From Paenibacillus sp. DMB5 (lineage in GTDB: Bacteria > Bacillota > Bacilli > Paenibacillales > Paenibacillaceae): 46,770 nucleotides of DNA. Position numbers and translations under genes: made by a program. The stretch covers positions 1-46,770 of the forward strand of contig NZ_LRAC01000014.1 of NCBI RefSeq assembly GCF_001517085.1, in the 5' to 3' direction. The notes below the pieces were generated by a model that saw only the letters and a program-made list of their open reading frames with translations, ran no database searches and was not told where the DNA came from. Of the stretch, positions 1 through 7,787 are shown one piece after another; position 1 is the first letter of the stretch, and each line of letters opens with the position of its first letter.

Positions 1-15
1 GGGGTGCACTTCAGT

Positions 16-171
16 TTACAGGTGCGGTCCTTTTTTACTTAGACGAGGGCTCCGGGCTCTGCCCGCTGAACCGGAAACGGTCACCTGCTGCTGCATGTCT
101 GCGGCCATAGCGGACAGCGCTGCGGCCGGGGAGGTGATCTCCTCGATCGAACCAGGCCCCTTTTTCCGACA
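16..171 (-). pseudogene. 3' remnant of a methyl-accepting chemotaxis protein
   Basis: The minus strand reads an open stretch closed by TAA at 16-18 and preceded by an in-frame stop at 172-174. Its core, SIEEITSPAAALSAMAADMQ, matches the usual C-terminal end of methyl-accepting chemotaxis proteins (SIEEIT..A..L..MA..LQ..V). No start codon or signalling tip lies upstream, so this is only a tail fragment, and its last ~18 residues do not look like a receptor end. It may be a leftover of a deleted or displaced receptor gene. The call rests on about 25 residues and is tentative. Confidence 0.4.
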
Positions 172-244
172 TTAATCGACCAAGTAATTAATTTTTCGGC
201 AAAAAACCTTTTCCGGTTCTGGTGAAGAACGATTATAACTGTTC

Positions 245-303
245 TTGATCTTGTATCACCCTGGCAGCTATGGCTTAATAATAAGTGTCCGGCCGGGCAA
301 GAT
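245..303 (+). other. structured leader-like stem-loop
   Basis: ATCTTG (~245-251) can pair with CAAGAT (~298-303), and inside it CCCTGGC can pair with GGCCGGG, giving a two-part stem around a ~25-nt loop. A good ribosome binding site (GGAAGGAGG, ~311-319) follows at once, then a ten-codon open frame starting at 330. A second perfect hairpin, TTCCGTC/GACGGAA, lies at 352-368. The layout suggests a regulatory leader RNA. I do not recognise a named riboswitch class. The rest of 172-546 shows no convincing gene. Confidence 0.25.
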
Positions 304-381
304 TACTTCTGGAAGGAGGCTGATTGAAATGATTTCAGTATACGAGGTGGTTTCCGTCTAAGACGGAAATCCTGTTTACGG

Positions 382-399
382 GGAGGCCGCGAGGCCTCC
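382..399 (+). terminator. hairpin, possible terminator or attenuator
   Basis: A perfect 7-bp stem GGAGGCC/GGCCTCC closes a GCGA loop and is followed by TTACTTAC, a weak U-tract. It lies downstream of the stem-loop and short frame at 245-360 and upstream of the CD3324-family gene, so it could be an attenuator for that transcript. Confidence 0.35.
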
Positions 400-546
400 T
401 TACTTACAAACACCTGACAGCAGGCTCACCCCTCAGAGGGGAGAATGAAATAAATATGAGAACGAATGTAGACGCTAACCATAGGGTTTTATATAATGAA
501 CTTACGGTATTTACCAAATATGAGCTGAAGAAAGGAGGCAGGTGCA

Positions 547-690
547 ATGATTATTACTTTAGATGCTGCAATTGACGGACGCAAAGGGACACACCTGTTG
601 AAGGAGGAAACACAACGTGAGTTATGTAAATGGAAAGGATGTGCTCCCCCCGGGCCTGCTCGAAGAGCTTCAGGGATACATTCAAGGTGA
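547..690 (+). CDS. small ORF overlapping the CD3324-family gene
   Basis: An ATG at 547 sits 8 nt after a strong AAAGGAGG site and opens a 47-codon frame beginning MIITLDAAIDGRKGTH. It overlaps the next gene (start 617) in another frame by 74 nt. Overlap with a better-supported gene argues against a conserved protein. The strong ribosome binding site suggests that ribosomes do start here, perhaps as a leader that couples translation to the next gene. An upstream frame (456-575, 39 codons, MRTNVDANHRVLYNE...) has a weaker site. No family recognised. Confidence 0.25.
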   Translation: MIITLDAAIDGRKGTHLLKEETQRELCKWKGCAPPGPARRASGIHSR

Positions 691-898
691 ATTGCTCTAC
701 ATCCCGAAGAAGACGGAGCAACGGGTAAGATGGGGTGAGAACAGCGGCTCCCGGCAGGAGATTGCCAGCCGCAACAAGGAGATTTTCTGCAGTCACAGCA
801 GCGGCTGCTCGGTGAACGAGCTGCAGAAGAGATACCACCTCTCAGAGGAAAGCATCCGCAAGATTATTTCAAAAATGCGGCTTGCGATGAACCGCTAG
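617..898 (+). CDS. CD3324-family protein, Mor-like DNA-binding fold
   Basis: This 93-residue protein starts at GTG, 12 nt after GAAGGAGG. It has the pattern of the CD3324 family: a start like SYVNGKDVLPPGLLEELQGY, then YIPKK, a basic stretch, and a C-terminal helix-turn-helix (SVNELQKRYHLSEESIRKII, about residues 67-86). Such proteins resemble the C-terminal part of Mor/MuC transcription activators and probably bind DNA; no target is known to me. It belongs to the GC-rich host part, just upstream of rarA, and ends before a clear terminator. Family assignment is from memory of the pattern. Confidence 0.7.
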   Translation: MSYVNGKDVLPPGLLEELQGYIQGELLYIPKKTEQRVRWGENSGSRQEIASRNKEIFCSHSSGCSVNELQKRYHLSEESIRKIISKMRLAMNR

Positions 899-913
899 CC
901 TGAAATTTGAACT

Positions 914-957
914 AAGAGCATGGCGCCCGCTTAGCGTAGCGAGGTCATGCTCTTTCT
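914..957 (+). terminator. rho-independent terminator
   Basis: AGAGCATG (915-922) pairs with CATGCTCT (946-953), followed by TTTCT. It separates the CD3324-family gene from rarA. Confidence 0.65.
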
Positions 958-965
958 ATGTTTTG

Positions 966-974
966 TGGTATGAT
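966..974 (+). promoter_or_regulatory. probable extended -10 of the rarA promoter
   Basis: TGGTATGAT (TGn plus a near-consensus -10) lies right after the terminator and ~57 nt before the rarA start. No clear -35 is seen, which is common for extended -10 promoters. Confidence 0.4.
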
Positions 975-1030
975 AGGGAGAGGTATTCAGGTGCATCTTG
1001 CCTGAAAGTTAAGAGCAAGGAAGTGGACTT

Positions 1031-1402
1031 ATGGATTTATTCTCACTCGGGGACAATACCGGAGGCGGCCGTCTGCTCGCAGACCGCATGCGTCCGCAGA
1101 GTCTTGATGAATATATCGGCCAGGAGCATATTGTCGGGCCGGGCAAGCTGCTGCGCAGGGCGATCGAGGCGGATCAGGTCTCCTCGATTCTGCTGTATGG
1201 CCCTCCGGGCTGCGGCAAGACAACGCTGGCCCATATTATTTCCCATCATACACAGGGCGAATTTGTGCGGCTGAATGCGGTTGAAGCCTCTGTTAAGGAT
1301 GTGCGGGAGGTTATTGACCGCGCGCAGAGCAACAAGGCGCTGTACGGCACGAAGACGATTCTGTTTCTGGATGTTCTGTGCACCAAAAGTATATCAATAT
1401 AA
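1031..1402 (+). pseudogene. rarA: rarA 5' fragment, interrupted by the island
   Basis: This is the N-terminal part of the replication-associated recombination ATPase RarA (MgsA/YrvN), an AAA+ protein related to clamp loaders that acts at stalled forks. The typical start (MDLFSL..., [20 protein letters not shown]) and Walker A (GPPGCGKT, residues 57-64) are intact. Identity to the family stops in Walker B: after ILFLD (D114, codon 1370-1372) the expected E-V-H-R-F-N-K is replaced by VLCTKSISI and a stop at 1400-1402. About three quarters of the protein, including the rest of the ATPase and the tetramerisation region, is missing. The cut coincides with the change from GC-rich to AT-rich DNA, so it marks an insertion rather than a point mutation. 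The 3' part is not in the window. A full-length divergent rarA lies at 23046-24299. Confidence 0.9.
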
Positions 1403-2082
1403 ATAATGTACTATGCAGCACAAAGCTCTAAACTGCAGCCTTCATACAGCGTGTACTCTTATAGGATAGAGTTCACTCATTGATGGGGGATTTTAATGGT
1501 GGAGGGCAAAGCCCAACCGAAGGGGCGGGAGCGGATTTTATTAATTCTTTCATAGCATTTGAATGAAAGAAGCATACCCAAGACTACAGATACTCATTAC
1601 AAATGATAACAGAAGTAATGAATTTCAGCAAAGGGTAAGCGTAATCAAAAACACTTGATTATAAATGAGTGTCATCCCACATAAACGAAAAGTACAAATA
1701 TGTATAAAAAAAGATGTAAACCAAAAGAACTTAAAAGTGCAAAACACCATGAACAAGAATGTCCAAGATTATATGGACTATAGAGGCTCTCAAAGGCTGT
1801 CTAGAACATGCATAGTTGAGTATACATTATCCTCCCCGCATTAAACCAATAGCCTGTTAAAATAGCCCCCAGTCAGCAAAATCACAATGACAGTTACGGG
1901 TGCTAATATCCCACAACGATAATGAGCTGAAATACGAACTATACCATTAAAAGAAATTCTCACATGCGTAAATTATTAGATTAATACGTTTGTGTTATTT
2001 ACTGCATGTATGTTTACGAGAATACAGAAGGTATGCTCTGATAGTCTTAAGTGTTGATGTATTTAAGCTGCTGACGAATTGA
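1403..2082. other. gene-free left end of the island
   Basis: About 680 bp with no credible open frame on either strand. It has a small GGGC-AAA-GCCC hairpin near 1508 and short AT-rich stretches. As the end of a Tn554-type element it may hold recombinase binding sites, but I see no repeat pattern that shows this. Confidence 0.4.
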
Positions 2083-2120
2083 AAGTGCGCCAAAGCCATG
2101 TAGAGAGGCTTTAGCGCTTT
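2083..2120 (-). terminator. terminator of the gene at 2147-2476
   Basis: GCGC-C-AAAGCC (2087-2096) faces GGCTTT-A-GCGC (2107-2117) with one mismatch, and outer AAAG/CTTT extends the stem. On the minus strand it is followed by TTTC. It lies ~30 nt after the stop of the minus-strand gene. Confidence 0.5.
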
Positions 2121-2146
2121 AACAGTTGTGCGAGGAAGGTTCGAAT

Positions 2147-2476
2147 CTACGATTCGCTAGATGTAGGAGGAGTGTCGAAGAGAGTTTTCTTCACAGGACT
2201 CACTATTTGAGGATGAACTGAAATCCGTTTAAGTAAGACAAACAGCAACGCAGAATTTTTTTCAATATGAGGAATACTGGAGAGTTGATTGTAGGTCAGT
2301 TCCAATAGAGCTCCTATGGTTAAAATTTTAGCACGTACGAGACGCCTGGTTAACTCATTTATCTTGGGAAGTTCTTCTGGAAGGGCTGCCTTTTCGATAT
2401 AGCGTATCCAAAGCGGATACAATTCAACAGGGATTGGGAAAAGCACTTTTAACAATTTATCTGGTTGTTTTTTCAT
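2147..2476 (-). CDS. unknown protein with a helix-hairpin-helix-like C-terminus
   Basis: A 109-residue basic protein. I place the start at the inner ATG (MKKQPDKLLK, 2474-2476) because AAGGA lies just upstream; the longest frame would add 22 residues without a good site. Residues ~60-95 (RAKILTIGALLELTYNQLSSIPHI) resemble the helix-hairpin-helix of the RNA polymerase alpha C-terminal domain (a..gI.Tv..Ll..t...L..i..i), which suggests nucleic-acid binding. The end is Ser/Pro-rich. It stands alone on the minus strand near the left end of the island. The fold is inferred from a pattern and no family is recognised. Confidence 0.5.
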   Translation of the reverse strand: MKKQPDKLLKVLFPIPVELYPLWIRYIEKAALPEELPKINELTRRLVRAKILTIGALLELTYNQLSSIPHIEKNSALLFVLLKRISVHPQIVSPVKKTLFDTPPTSSES

Positions 2477-3197
2477 GGTGTCCTTATTTTTGTTGAAGTT
2501 TAGTTTGGTAAGGTGAGTTTGAAGTGTCTTATATGTGCACATAAGAATAGAGGGAAAGATATTAAATATATAGACTATGTATAATTAGAGAAGATGGATA
2601 GGTTCATCGTCTCGTAAAAGAGGATAATTTACTGAATATCTAGATGAACGTATTAAAATAATTAACTTTAATAAAATGGATGGAGTTGGGATTTTTAATT
2701 GACCAGATTATAAGGCTATCAATTGTAAATAACTTGGATGGGGAGGAATAATTGCCTTCCTCGTTATAATTATTCCTTGTAGTAGACCAACCAAAGGATA
2801 ACAGAAAGGTGAGTGAGGAAAGTGAAATATTTTTAGTCCATCTTTCCGTTGCTTTGGAGCAGCACCACTGAGCTTCATTTAAAGCTCAGTTAATATGCAA
2901 CTTAGTGACATACATAATGGTTTCGTAAGACTATGTCGGAATACTCACTACAATCCTTAAAATTCTACATCTCCTGCTGTTTGCTATTGCTATATCTAAA
3001 CATTGTCGATAACCTATTTGAATTATCGGCAATGCGTTTAGATTCTTTGAGAATATAATGCTCTAAAGTCATGGAAATAAGAGAGATTCAAATTAAAGTG
3101 TGTGATAGTTTGTTTATAAGACTTAAAAATAGAAATATGAGATAATAGAAAAACGCAAAAGGGTATAACTCAGGAATTATCTCAGGAGGAGATTTCA
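2477..3197. other. intergenic stretch with inverted repeats
   Basis: No convincing gene. It holds three inverted repeats: GGAATAATT/AATTATTCC (2745-2776), ACTGAGCTT/AAGCTCAGT (2867-2890) and CATTG-CGATAA/TTATCG-CAATG (~2999-3035). They could be terminators of lost genes or regulatory sites. A good ribosome binding site (AGGAGGAG, 3183-3190) ends the stretch. Confidence 0.4.
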
Positions 3198-3662
3198 ATG
3201 AGCGAAGTGAAAATGACGTTTACTATTCAAGGAGATAGTGAAGGGTACATAACACTAGAATGTCCGTTTTGCAATTCCGAATTTAAAGCTCAAGCTGGGG
3301 AGTTGCAAAATAATGATTTCCCGGTCATAGACCTGTTTTGTCCATATTGTGGATTAACAAGCAACAGAAATGATTTTTACACCAGAGAAACTGTGGAGAA
3401 GATACAAACAATGGCAACGAACTACGCCATTGAACATTTAAATAAAACTTTTGGTAAAATGGCCCGACGAATTAATAGTAGCAATCGTGGCATTATCAAA
3501 ATGGATTTTAAACCATTGAAGTTGGTTAACGTAAAGGAACTTAAGGATAGAGATACAACAGAACAAATTTTTACTTGTAAAAGCTGTGAAAATCATGTGA
3601 AGGTACTCTATTGCGCAGGTGCAGCAAAAGTTTACTGTCCTTATTGTGGGGTGGATATATAA
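3198..3662 (+). CDS. double zinc-ribbon protein
   Basis: A 154-residue protein starting at ATG after AGGAGGAG. It has an N-terminal zinc ribbon (CPFC at 22-25, CPYC at 48-51) and a C-terminal one (CKSC near 126, then C...CPYCG in the last ten residues), separated by a mainly helical middle (residues ~58-115). The two ribbons suggest nucleic-acid or protein binding rather than catalysis. Its stop overlaps the start of the next gene (TAATG), so the two proteins are probably made in fixed ratio and work together. I do not recognise the family; zinc-ribbon plus partner pairs are common in bacterial conflict systems, but that is only context. Confidence 0.75.
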   Translation: MSEVKMTFTIQGDSEGYITLECPFCNSEFKAQAGELQNNDFPVIDLFCPYCGLTSNRNDFYTRETVEKIQTMATNYAIEHLNKTFGKMARRINSSNRGIIKMDFKPLKLVNVKELKDRDTTEQIFTCKSCENHVKVLYCAGAAKVYCPYCGVDI

Positions 3663-4480
3663 TGAATTTGACTGAACTCAGACTACTAAGCCTGGACTTC
3701 AGAAGGGTATCAAGTAATATGCTTATGCCGGATGCAGATACAGCAACCGTGCAATTAAGACGGTTTAAGAGCTACATAGACTCTTCACCAGCTATAGCCA
3801 CTATCATTCAGGAACGTATTCAGGGTGTAGAGTACGATTTTAAACAATGTTTTCTGATTGAAGGTTCAGGATGGCATTACATAGAGCCACCTGTTGATGA
3901 GGTAAGTCATCTCAAAGCTCAGTACGATTTTATGACGTTCTTATGTACTGAAAACATTGATGTGAAAGGTATTGCGCATAGTTTTCTGCATAATAAAGGA
4001 AATTGGACGGATATCGTTAGACAATTTTTAGATAAATCATTCAAGCCTCTTGTTGACTTTGTTGTCGATGCACTATCTAAAAGAATTATGCTACTGGAGG
4101 GGGATAAGGTTATGGGAAACATTTATCAAAACATTGGAAATAATTACGGGAACGTCAACGCAGCTGGAAGAGATGTTACATACAGCGGAAATATTTCAGA
4201 TAATGATATTAGTGAAATTAAGGCATTAATTGAGAAGCTGTTACCCACTATTCAGGGTATCGACTTAACAGAAGAAGAAAAGGAAAGTTTGACTGATGAT
4301 TTGGAAACGATTAGTGAGCAGTTGGACTCACCTAAACCTAAGTTTCCAAGATTAAAGAAAGCAATGGAAAACATTAAAGGGTTTGTAGATGATACTTCCA
4401 AAGGGGCTGTCGTAGCGACTGCGTGGCTTACTGATTGGCAAGAGTTAGTTACGAAGCTTGGAGAACTTACGGGGAAATGA
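3662..4480 (+). CDS. unknown partner protein with a GN-rich, amyloid-like motif
   Basis: A 272-residue protein whose ATG overlaps the stop of the zinc-ribbon gene (TAATG). Residues 1-150 look alpha-helical. Residues 151-178 form a Gly/Asn/Tyr-rich block (GNIYQNIGNNYG, then NVNAAGRDVTYSGN). The rest (180-272) is a charged helical region, then a helix ending in WLTDWQELVTKLGELTG. Blocks of this style (GN.Y.N.G..) occur in bacterial and fungal NLR-type proteins, where some act as amyloid signalling motifs. The resemblance is by eye and could also be a beta-rich linker. No enzyme motif is visible. Partner function with the zinc-ribbon protein is inferred from the overlap. Confidence 0.65.
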   Translation: MNLTELRLLSLDFRRVSSNMLMPDADTATVQLRRFKSYIDSSPAIATIIQERIQGVEYDFKQCFLIEGSGWHYIEPPVDEVSHLKAQYDFMTFLCTENIDVKGIAHSFLHNKGNWTDIVRQFLDKSFKPLVDFVVDALSKRIMLLEGDKVMGNIYQNIGNNYGNVNAAGRDVTYSGNISDNDISEIKALIEKLLPTIQGIDLTEEEKESLTDDLETISEQLDSPKPKFPRLKKAMENIKGFVDDTSKGAVVATAWLTDWQELVTKLGELTGK

Positions 4481-4639
4481 ATCGATACAACGAGTAATAT
4501 GAACAGCGTAAAGAAGAGATTACTTCCTTCCTATATTTTTTTATTTAAACCTCATTGCCCGTTATCAAATTTTTACATTTATCGTCTGCCGCCCCCTATG
4601 CATTGATTATAGCTATATCCATATCATAATATGAATAGA

Positions 4640-4825
4640 ATAAAATGGATGGAAAGTCGTATCATATATGAATGTTTTCAACAGGAACTTGCTGAACACG
4701 CCCTAGATTTCGCGGCTTCAATTGGATGACTGGTAACTACAGTTCAAAAAAAAGTTGAGTTGCGAATAGATTGGTATAGTCGGAATACGAATAATAGGCA
4801 ATTAAAAAGTAAAAAGATATTTTGA
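4640..4825 (+). pseudogene. decayed copy of the SANT/Myb-like gene
   Basis: From 4679 the frame reads QQELAEHALDFAASIG, then a TGA stop (4727-4729), then LVTTVQKKVELRIDWYSRNT. This aligns residue by residue with the intact gene at 14249-14509 (QEELTERAPDFAASIGRP... and YKVEKRKGWYSRNT). The stop replaces the Arg of IGR (CGA to TGA). The 5' part is shortened (KWMESRIIYE in place of the longer RWTQEENNKVYEF). It also has no good start. The position, just before a terminator and the Ala-rich minus-strand gene, is the same as for the intact copy, so both come from a block duplication. Confidence 0.75.
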
Positions 4826-4882
4826 AAGGGATTCATATGTTTTTTGTTGATACAGTGAAGTGCGTTCACATTAGATTTTGTC

Positions 4883-4933
4883 AAAACAATAATACCCTCA
4901 CTTAGTCTGCTGAAGTGGGGGTATTATTGTTTT
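4883..4933. terminator. strong bidirectional hairpin, CCCTCACTT/AAGTGGGGG family
   Basis: A ~21-bp stem (AAAACAATAATACC... with its complement; one G-T pair) followed by TTTTTG on the plus strand and T-rich on the minus strand. The core CCC-CACTT/AAGTG-GGG recurs at 11572-11605, 31806-31846 and 32165-32199, and in the IS605-type right end at 12945-12966. Confidence 0.65.
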
Positions 4934-5010
4934 TGATAAACTACTCGCGTGTTTGTCACTGATTGATACGGATATTCTTTTTTCGTTACAATTTAATTAT
5001 TCATCGAAAC

Positions 5011-5044
5011 AAAAATGGAGGGTTAATACTGACCCTCCATTTTT
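5011..5044. terminator. bidirectional terminator
   Basis: AAAAATGGAGGGT pairs perfectly with ACCCTCCATTTTT around an 8-nt loop. It ends the decayed SANT-like gene (+) and the Ala-rich gene (-). Nearly the same hairpin lies in the duplicate block at 14577-14610. Confidence 0.8.
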
Positions 5045-5052
5045 GTTTTATC

Positions 5053-5703
5053 TTACCATCTCTTTCTACTAAACAGCTTCTTACCAACTTTCCAAGCAGC
5101 ACCTATAGCAATTGCAGGCAGGACAACTGGTGCAGCGGCTATTGCCGCAGCTCCAACAGCAGCTCCTGCTGCAATAACAGCTCCGCCCGCTGCTGTTCCG
5201 GCAATTGCGGTACCAGCAGTTGCAATAGCTCCACCTACTGCTGTACTAGCCACGGCAGAAGTCACAGCAGTAGCTGCTGCCATAGTTGAGGCTATAGCGG
5301 CAGTTGCCGCTCCGGTTACAGCACCGGTGATTGCTGCTCCAGCCGCAATTGAGGCTCCACCGACTGTAGTTCCAGCTATTGATGCACCTGCTGTACCCAC
5401 AGCACTTGCAATTGCTGCTCCAGCTGTAGTCTGAGCGGCGGCTGCAACTGCTGCTCCTGCGATATAAGCAGTTCCCGCTGATATAGCTGTATCAACGGCA
5501 ATATCTTTTGTAGCTTCTTTCATTTCTTTATCGCCAGTAATAACATCAACCAGGTTAGAACCAATACTTATACCAGCTCCAAAATGTGCACCCGATTTAG
5601 CTGCCTGAACACCTGCATTATGGGCGTTAAATAAGTTCTTTGATGAGGCATATGCTTTAGAGGTAACTACTGCGTTCTTGTTTCCGGTTACTTTTCGTTC
5701 CAA
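5053..5703 (-). CDS. Ala/Gly-rich glycine-zipper-like protein
   Basis: A 216-residue protein starting at TTG directly after the stop of the upstream broken gene (ATG TAA TTG), so it is translationally linked to it. Residues 1-70 are polar. Residues ~72-195 are almost all Ala, Gly, Thr, Val and Ile in alternating AxxG/GxxA style (AAGAAITGAVTGAATAAIAS and similar), like glycine-zipper segments that pack in membranes or pores. The C-terminus is basic (KVGKKLFSRKRW). Membrane insertion or pore formation is an inference; low-complexity Ala-rich cell-wall or phage proteins are alternatives. The partner gene is a predicted nuclease-like protein with two lesions. A decayed relative lies at 14639-14900. 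Confidence 0.7.
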   Translation of the reverse strand: MERKVTGNKNAVVTSKAYASSKNLFNAHNAGVQAAKSGAHFGAGISIGSNLVDVITGDKEMKEATKDIAVDTAISAGTAYIAGAAVAAAAQTTAGAAIASAVGTAGASIAGTTVGGASIAAGAAITGAVTGAATAAIASTMAAATAVTSAVASTAVGGAIATAGTAIAGTAAGGAVIAAGAAVGAAAIAAAPVVLPAIAIGAAWKVGKKLFSRKRW

Positions 5704-6334
5704 TTACATGGTCTTACTTAGTTGAGTAACTTGTTTATTGCTGATATCGGATTCAATGACTTTCATACCAGCTTGTCTTGCCTTTTGAGCTAAAGCAGTG
5801 TTGCCCTTATCGACAATGAGTGTTTGACCTTTGTATTTTGTAAAATTAATGTTTGCATTGGCTTGACCTACTTTTGCTTGTACAAAGAACTTTCTTCCAT
5901 TTTTTTTAATCATAAAGTCTGCGACACCGTTGTTGTTAATAACAATGGTGAGGATGCCTTAAGCCGTTTCGTTTGATGCATGAAGGTGTTCAAACAAAAA
6001 TCCTTTTAATCCGTATTTCCCTCCACGCCTTGTATTTAACAAGCAGAGTTGCTTTGCCAAATCTTTATTAACACGAGCTTTATGTAGGATTAAGGACATG
6101 GACTTGTTAGAAGTTTGCGTCCCAGCGATTACTCCAATCGACTTAGCAGATTCCTTCTTCCTTTTCCGAGCAACAAGATAGAATGAGGTAGCTTTATTAG
6201 TTTCTTGTTTAATTCCAATAGTTGAGTCATTTTGAGACTCATATATTTCTGCCACTTTTTTTGAGTACGTCTCTTACTGACTCGTGATGAATAGAATTTA
6301 AATGAGCACTACTACGTCCACTTGAACTGTCCAT
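5704..6334 (-). pseudogene. broken gene with a possible PD-(D/E)XK-like motif
   Basis: Three pieces make one protein. An ATG at 6334 opens MDSSSGRSSAHLNSIHHESV and runs into a 7-A run at ~6256-6262. One A too many shifts the frame to VAEIYESQNDSTIG..., which continues to SNETA and a TAA at 5959-5961. The same frame then goes on as GILTIVINNNGVADF and KKFFVQAK-like sequence to TAA at 5704. GVADF followed ~12 residues later by VQAK has the spacing of a D...QxK active site of the PD-(D/E)XK nuclease fold. So the intact ancestor was ~210 residues and probably nuclease-like. Two independent lesions (frameshift and nonsense) argue for inactivation. The next gene, the Ala/Gly-rich protein, starts immediately after its stop and remains open. 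Confidence 0.65.
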
Positions 6335-6623
6335 GCTATACCCACTTTCTTTATAAATCATACCGGGAAAATTTCCCTAGGTTTAAGTATATACCATAGG
6401 AATATTTGGCTGTCTATTAGAGAATCGAGCAAATAATTATATACTCATTCTTATAACTTAAGTAGTAGTTCACCTTTTAAAGTAGCTCAATAACATTATA
6501 AAAATATCCATTCAATTTTATATGGTTGCTCACTAACTTTAAGATATTACCTGATTGTTCTTTTGGGAATCTAATGGTAATATGAGGTTTTAAAGGGAAT
6601 GTTTTGAGTGAGGAGCTGAGACA

Positions 6624-6830
6624 ATGACTACTACAGTGCCTCGTGAAGATGACCAGCTGTTCTTTATTGACATGGAGGTAATCATTGTCAAGGTATATCC
6701 AAATTTCCAATTGGCTAAAGTTCGTTATCTGGGTGCTGTGGAAACTTTCATGGTGGATTACAATGTATTGCAACCATATGCGGATGTAAGAAGTTCATTA
6801 TCTATATCATTATTAGGTGGGGTTTTATGA
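6624..6830 (+). CDS. small beta-rich protein leading the ABC-3C-like operon
   Basis: A 68-residue protein starting at ATG ten nt after GAGGAG. Its stop overlaps the ATG of the effector gene (ATGA, 6827-6830), so it belongs to the operon. The sequence alternates hydrophobic residues (LFFIDMEVIIVKVYPNFQLA, KVRYLGAVETFMVDY), which suggests a small beta-barrel of SH3 type. I do not know it as a standard part of ABC three-component systems. It might be an accessory or specificity factor. The same segment is partly preserved in the decayed copy near 16090. An opposite-strand frame covers the same stretch but has no ribosome binding site. Confidence 0.6.
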   Translation: MTTTVPREDDQLFFIDMEVIIVKVYPNFQLAKVRYLGAVETFMVDYNVLQPYADVRSSLSISLLGGVL

Positions 6831-7783
6831 TTTTGAAGTTTATAGACACTCCTTTAGACGGGAAGTCTTGGGAAACATTGATGAACTCATGTTATAGAAT
6901 GAAATTTCAAGATGAGCATTTCACAGAAATACCGGCTGTACATGGTGGTGATGCTGGTATTGAAGGCTTTACACGTAAGGGAAGGGTATATCAATGTTAC
7001 TGTCCAGAGCGTGAATACACAGATGATGAGTTACATGACCATTTAAGAGATAAGATGACTAAAGATATCGGTAAGCTAACATCACCTAAATATGCAGATA
7101 GATTAAAAGGATTAGGCGTACCAGTGATTACAGAATGGCATTTTGTTATTCCAAACTATAGAGATTCGAGAATTATATCGCATGCAGAAACCAAGCGTAA
7201 AGAAGTTATTACTTTGAAGCATGCTGACCCAATTAAATATGATTACATAGATGACAACTTTATTATTGTGATTAAGCAGGCAGAAGATTTTAAGGTTGAA
7301 ATATCCAAGATAGTGAGAACAAACCTGACGGATATGCAGCTGAATATTGCAATTCACCATACAACTGCTGCTCCTGATTGGTCCCAGTGTGATTCAGAGA
7401 AAGTTAACAATATCAAGAGAAAAGTAAAGGCTGTAATGGGCGACATTGATGATTTGGATGAAGATTATAATGAACTAGTCAATATGTATGTTAATTCGTA
7501 CATCAATGGAATAGAAATTATGAAGGTACTTCGAGTTTCCTATTCCGAAATGTATGAAGAAATATTTGCACTAGAGCAATCATATAAGAAGCAAGTTTTT
7601 TCCAAAACGAGGATGAATACAAATAGTTCGATTAATGCACAATTATTTAATGAAATTATGGATGATTTCCAAAAGAAGTTGGAAGATTTTAAATATTTGA
7701 ATATGGCATCGATTATGGAATTAAAGCTTGACATTATTAGTGGATGGCTTGCTGATTGTTCCATGCAATTTAGAAGCAGGTGA
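6827..7783 (+). CDS. ABC-3C-like effector with restriction-nuclease-like N-terminus
   Basis: A 318-residue protein. Residues ~40-60 read GGDAGIEGFTRKGRVYQCYC: a GxDxGIxG..(9)..QCY pattern like the Mrr/REase (PD-(D/E)XK) active site, with D42 and Q56. The Lys of the usual QxK is Tyr (Y58) here. From memory, REase-like proteins encoded beside ABC-3C genes often have this QCY form, so it need not mean loss of function. A Cys/Glu-rich turn (CPEREYTDDELHDHLRDKMTKD) follows, then a long helical C-terminal half. It overlaps the gene before it and lies 4 nt before the middle-component gene. Probable role: effector that attacks DNA when the ATPase senses an invader. A decayed copy of its first ~75 codons lies at 16090-16331. 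Confidence 0.7.
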   Translation: MILKFIDTPLDGKSWETLMNSCYRMKFQDEHFTEIPAVHGGDAGIEGFTRKGRVYQCYCPEREYTDDELHDHLRDKMTKDIGKLTSPKYADRLKGLGVPVITEWHFVIPNYRDSRIISHAETKRKEVITLKHADPIKYDYIDDNFIIVIKQAEDFKVEISKIVRTNLTDMQLNIAIHHTTAAPDWSQCDSEKVNNIKRKVKAVMGDIDDLDEDYNELVNMYVNSYINGIEIMKVLRVSYSEMYEEIFALEQSYKKQVFSKTRMNTNSSINAQLFNEIMDDFQKKLEDFKYLNMASIMELKLDIISGWLADCSMQFRSR

Positions 7784-7787
7784 GTAA

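Noticed and set aside
1..200. 6S RNA near rarA
   Set aside because: 6S RNA lies close to rarA in some Bacillales, but I could not match the closing stem and open central bulge here.
330..360. Ten-codon frame MISVYEVVSV as a holin-like toxin
   Set aside because: The start resembles holin-like toxins, but the frame stops before the membrane segment; it may be a leader peptide at most.
4963..5289. Plus-strand frame rich in Cys and Ser
   Set aside because: It is antisense to the Ala/Gly-rich gene; GCN codons read backwards give Cys/Ser/Gly runs.
6477..6773. Minus-strand 98-codon frame
   Set aside because: Overlaps the better supported 68-residue gene, which has a ribosome site and ATGA overlap with the effector.
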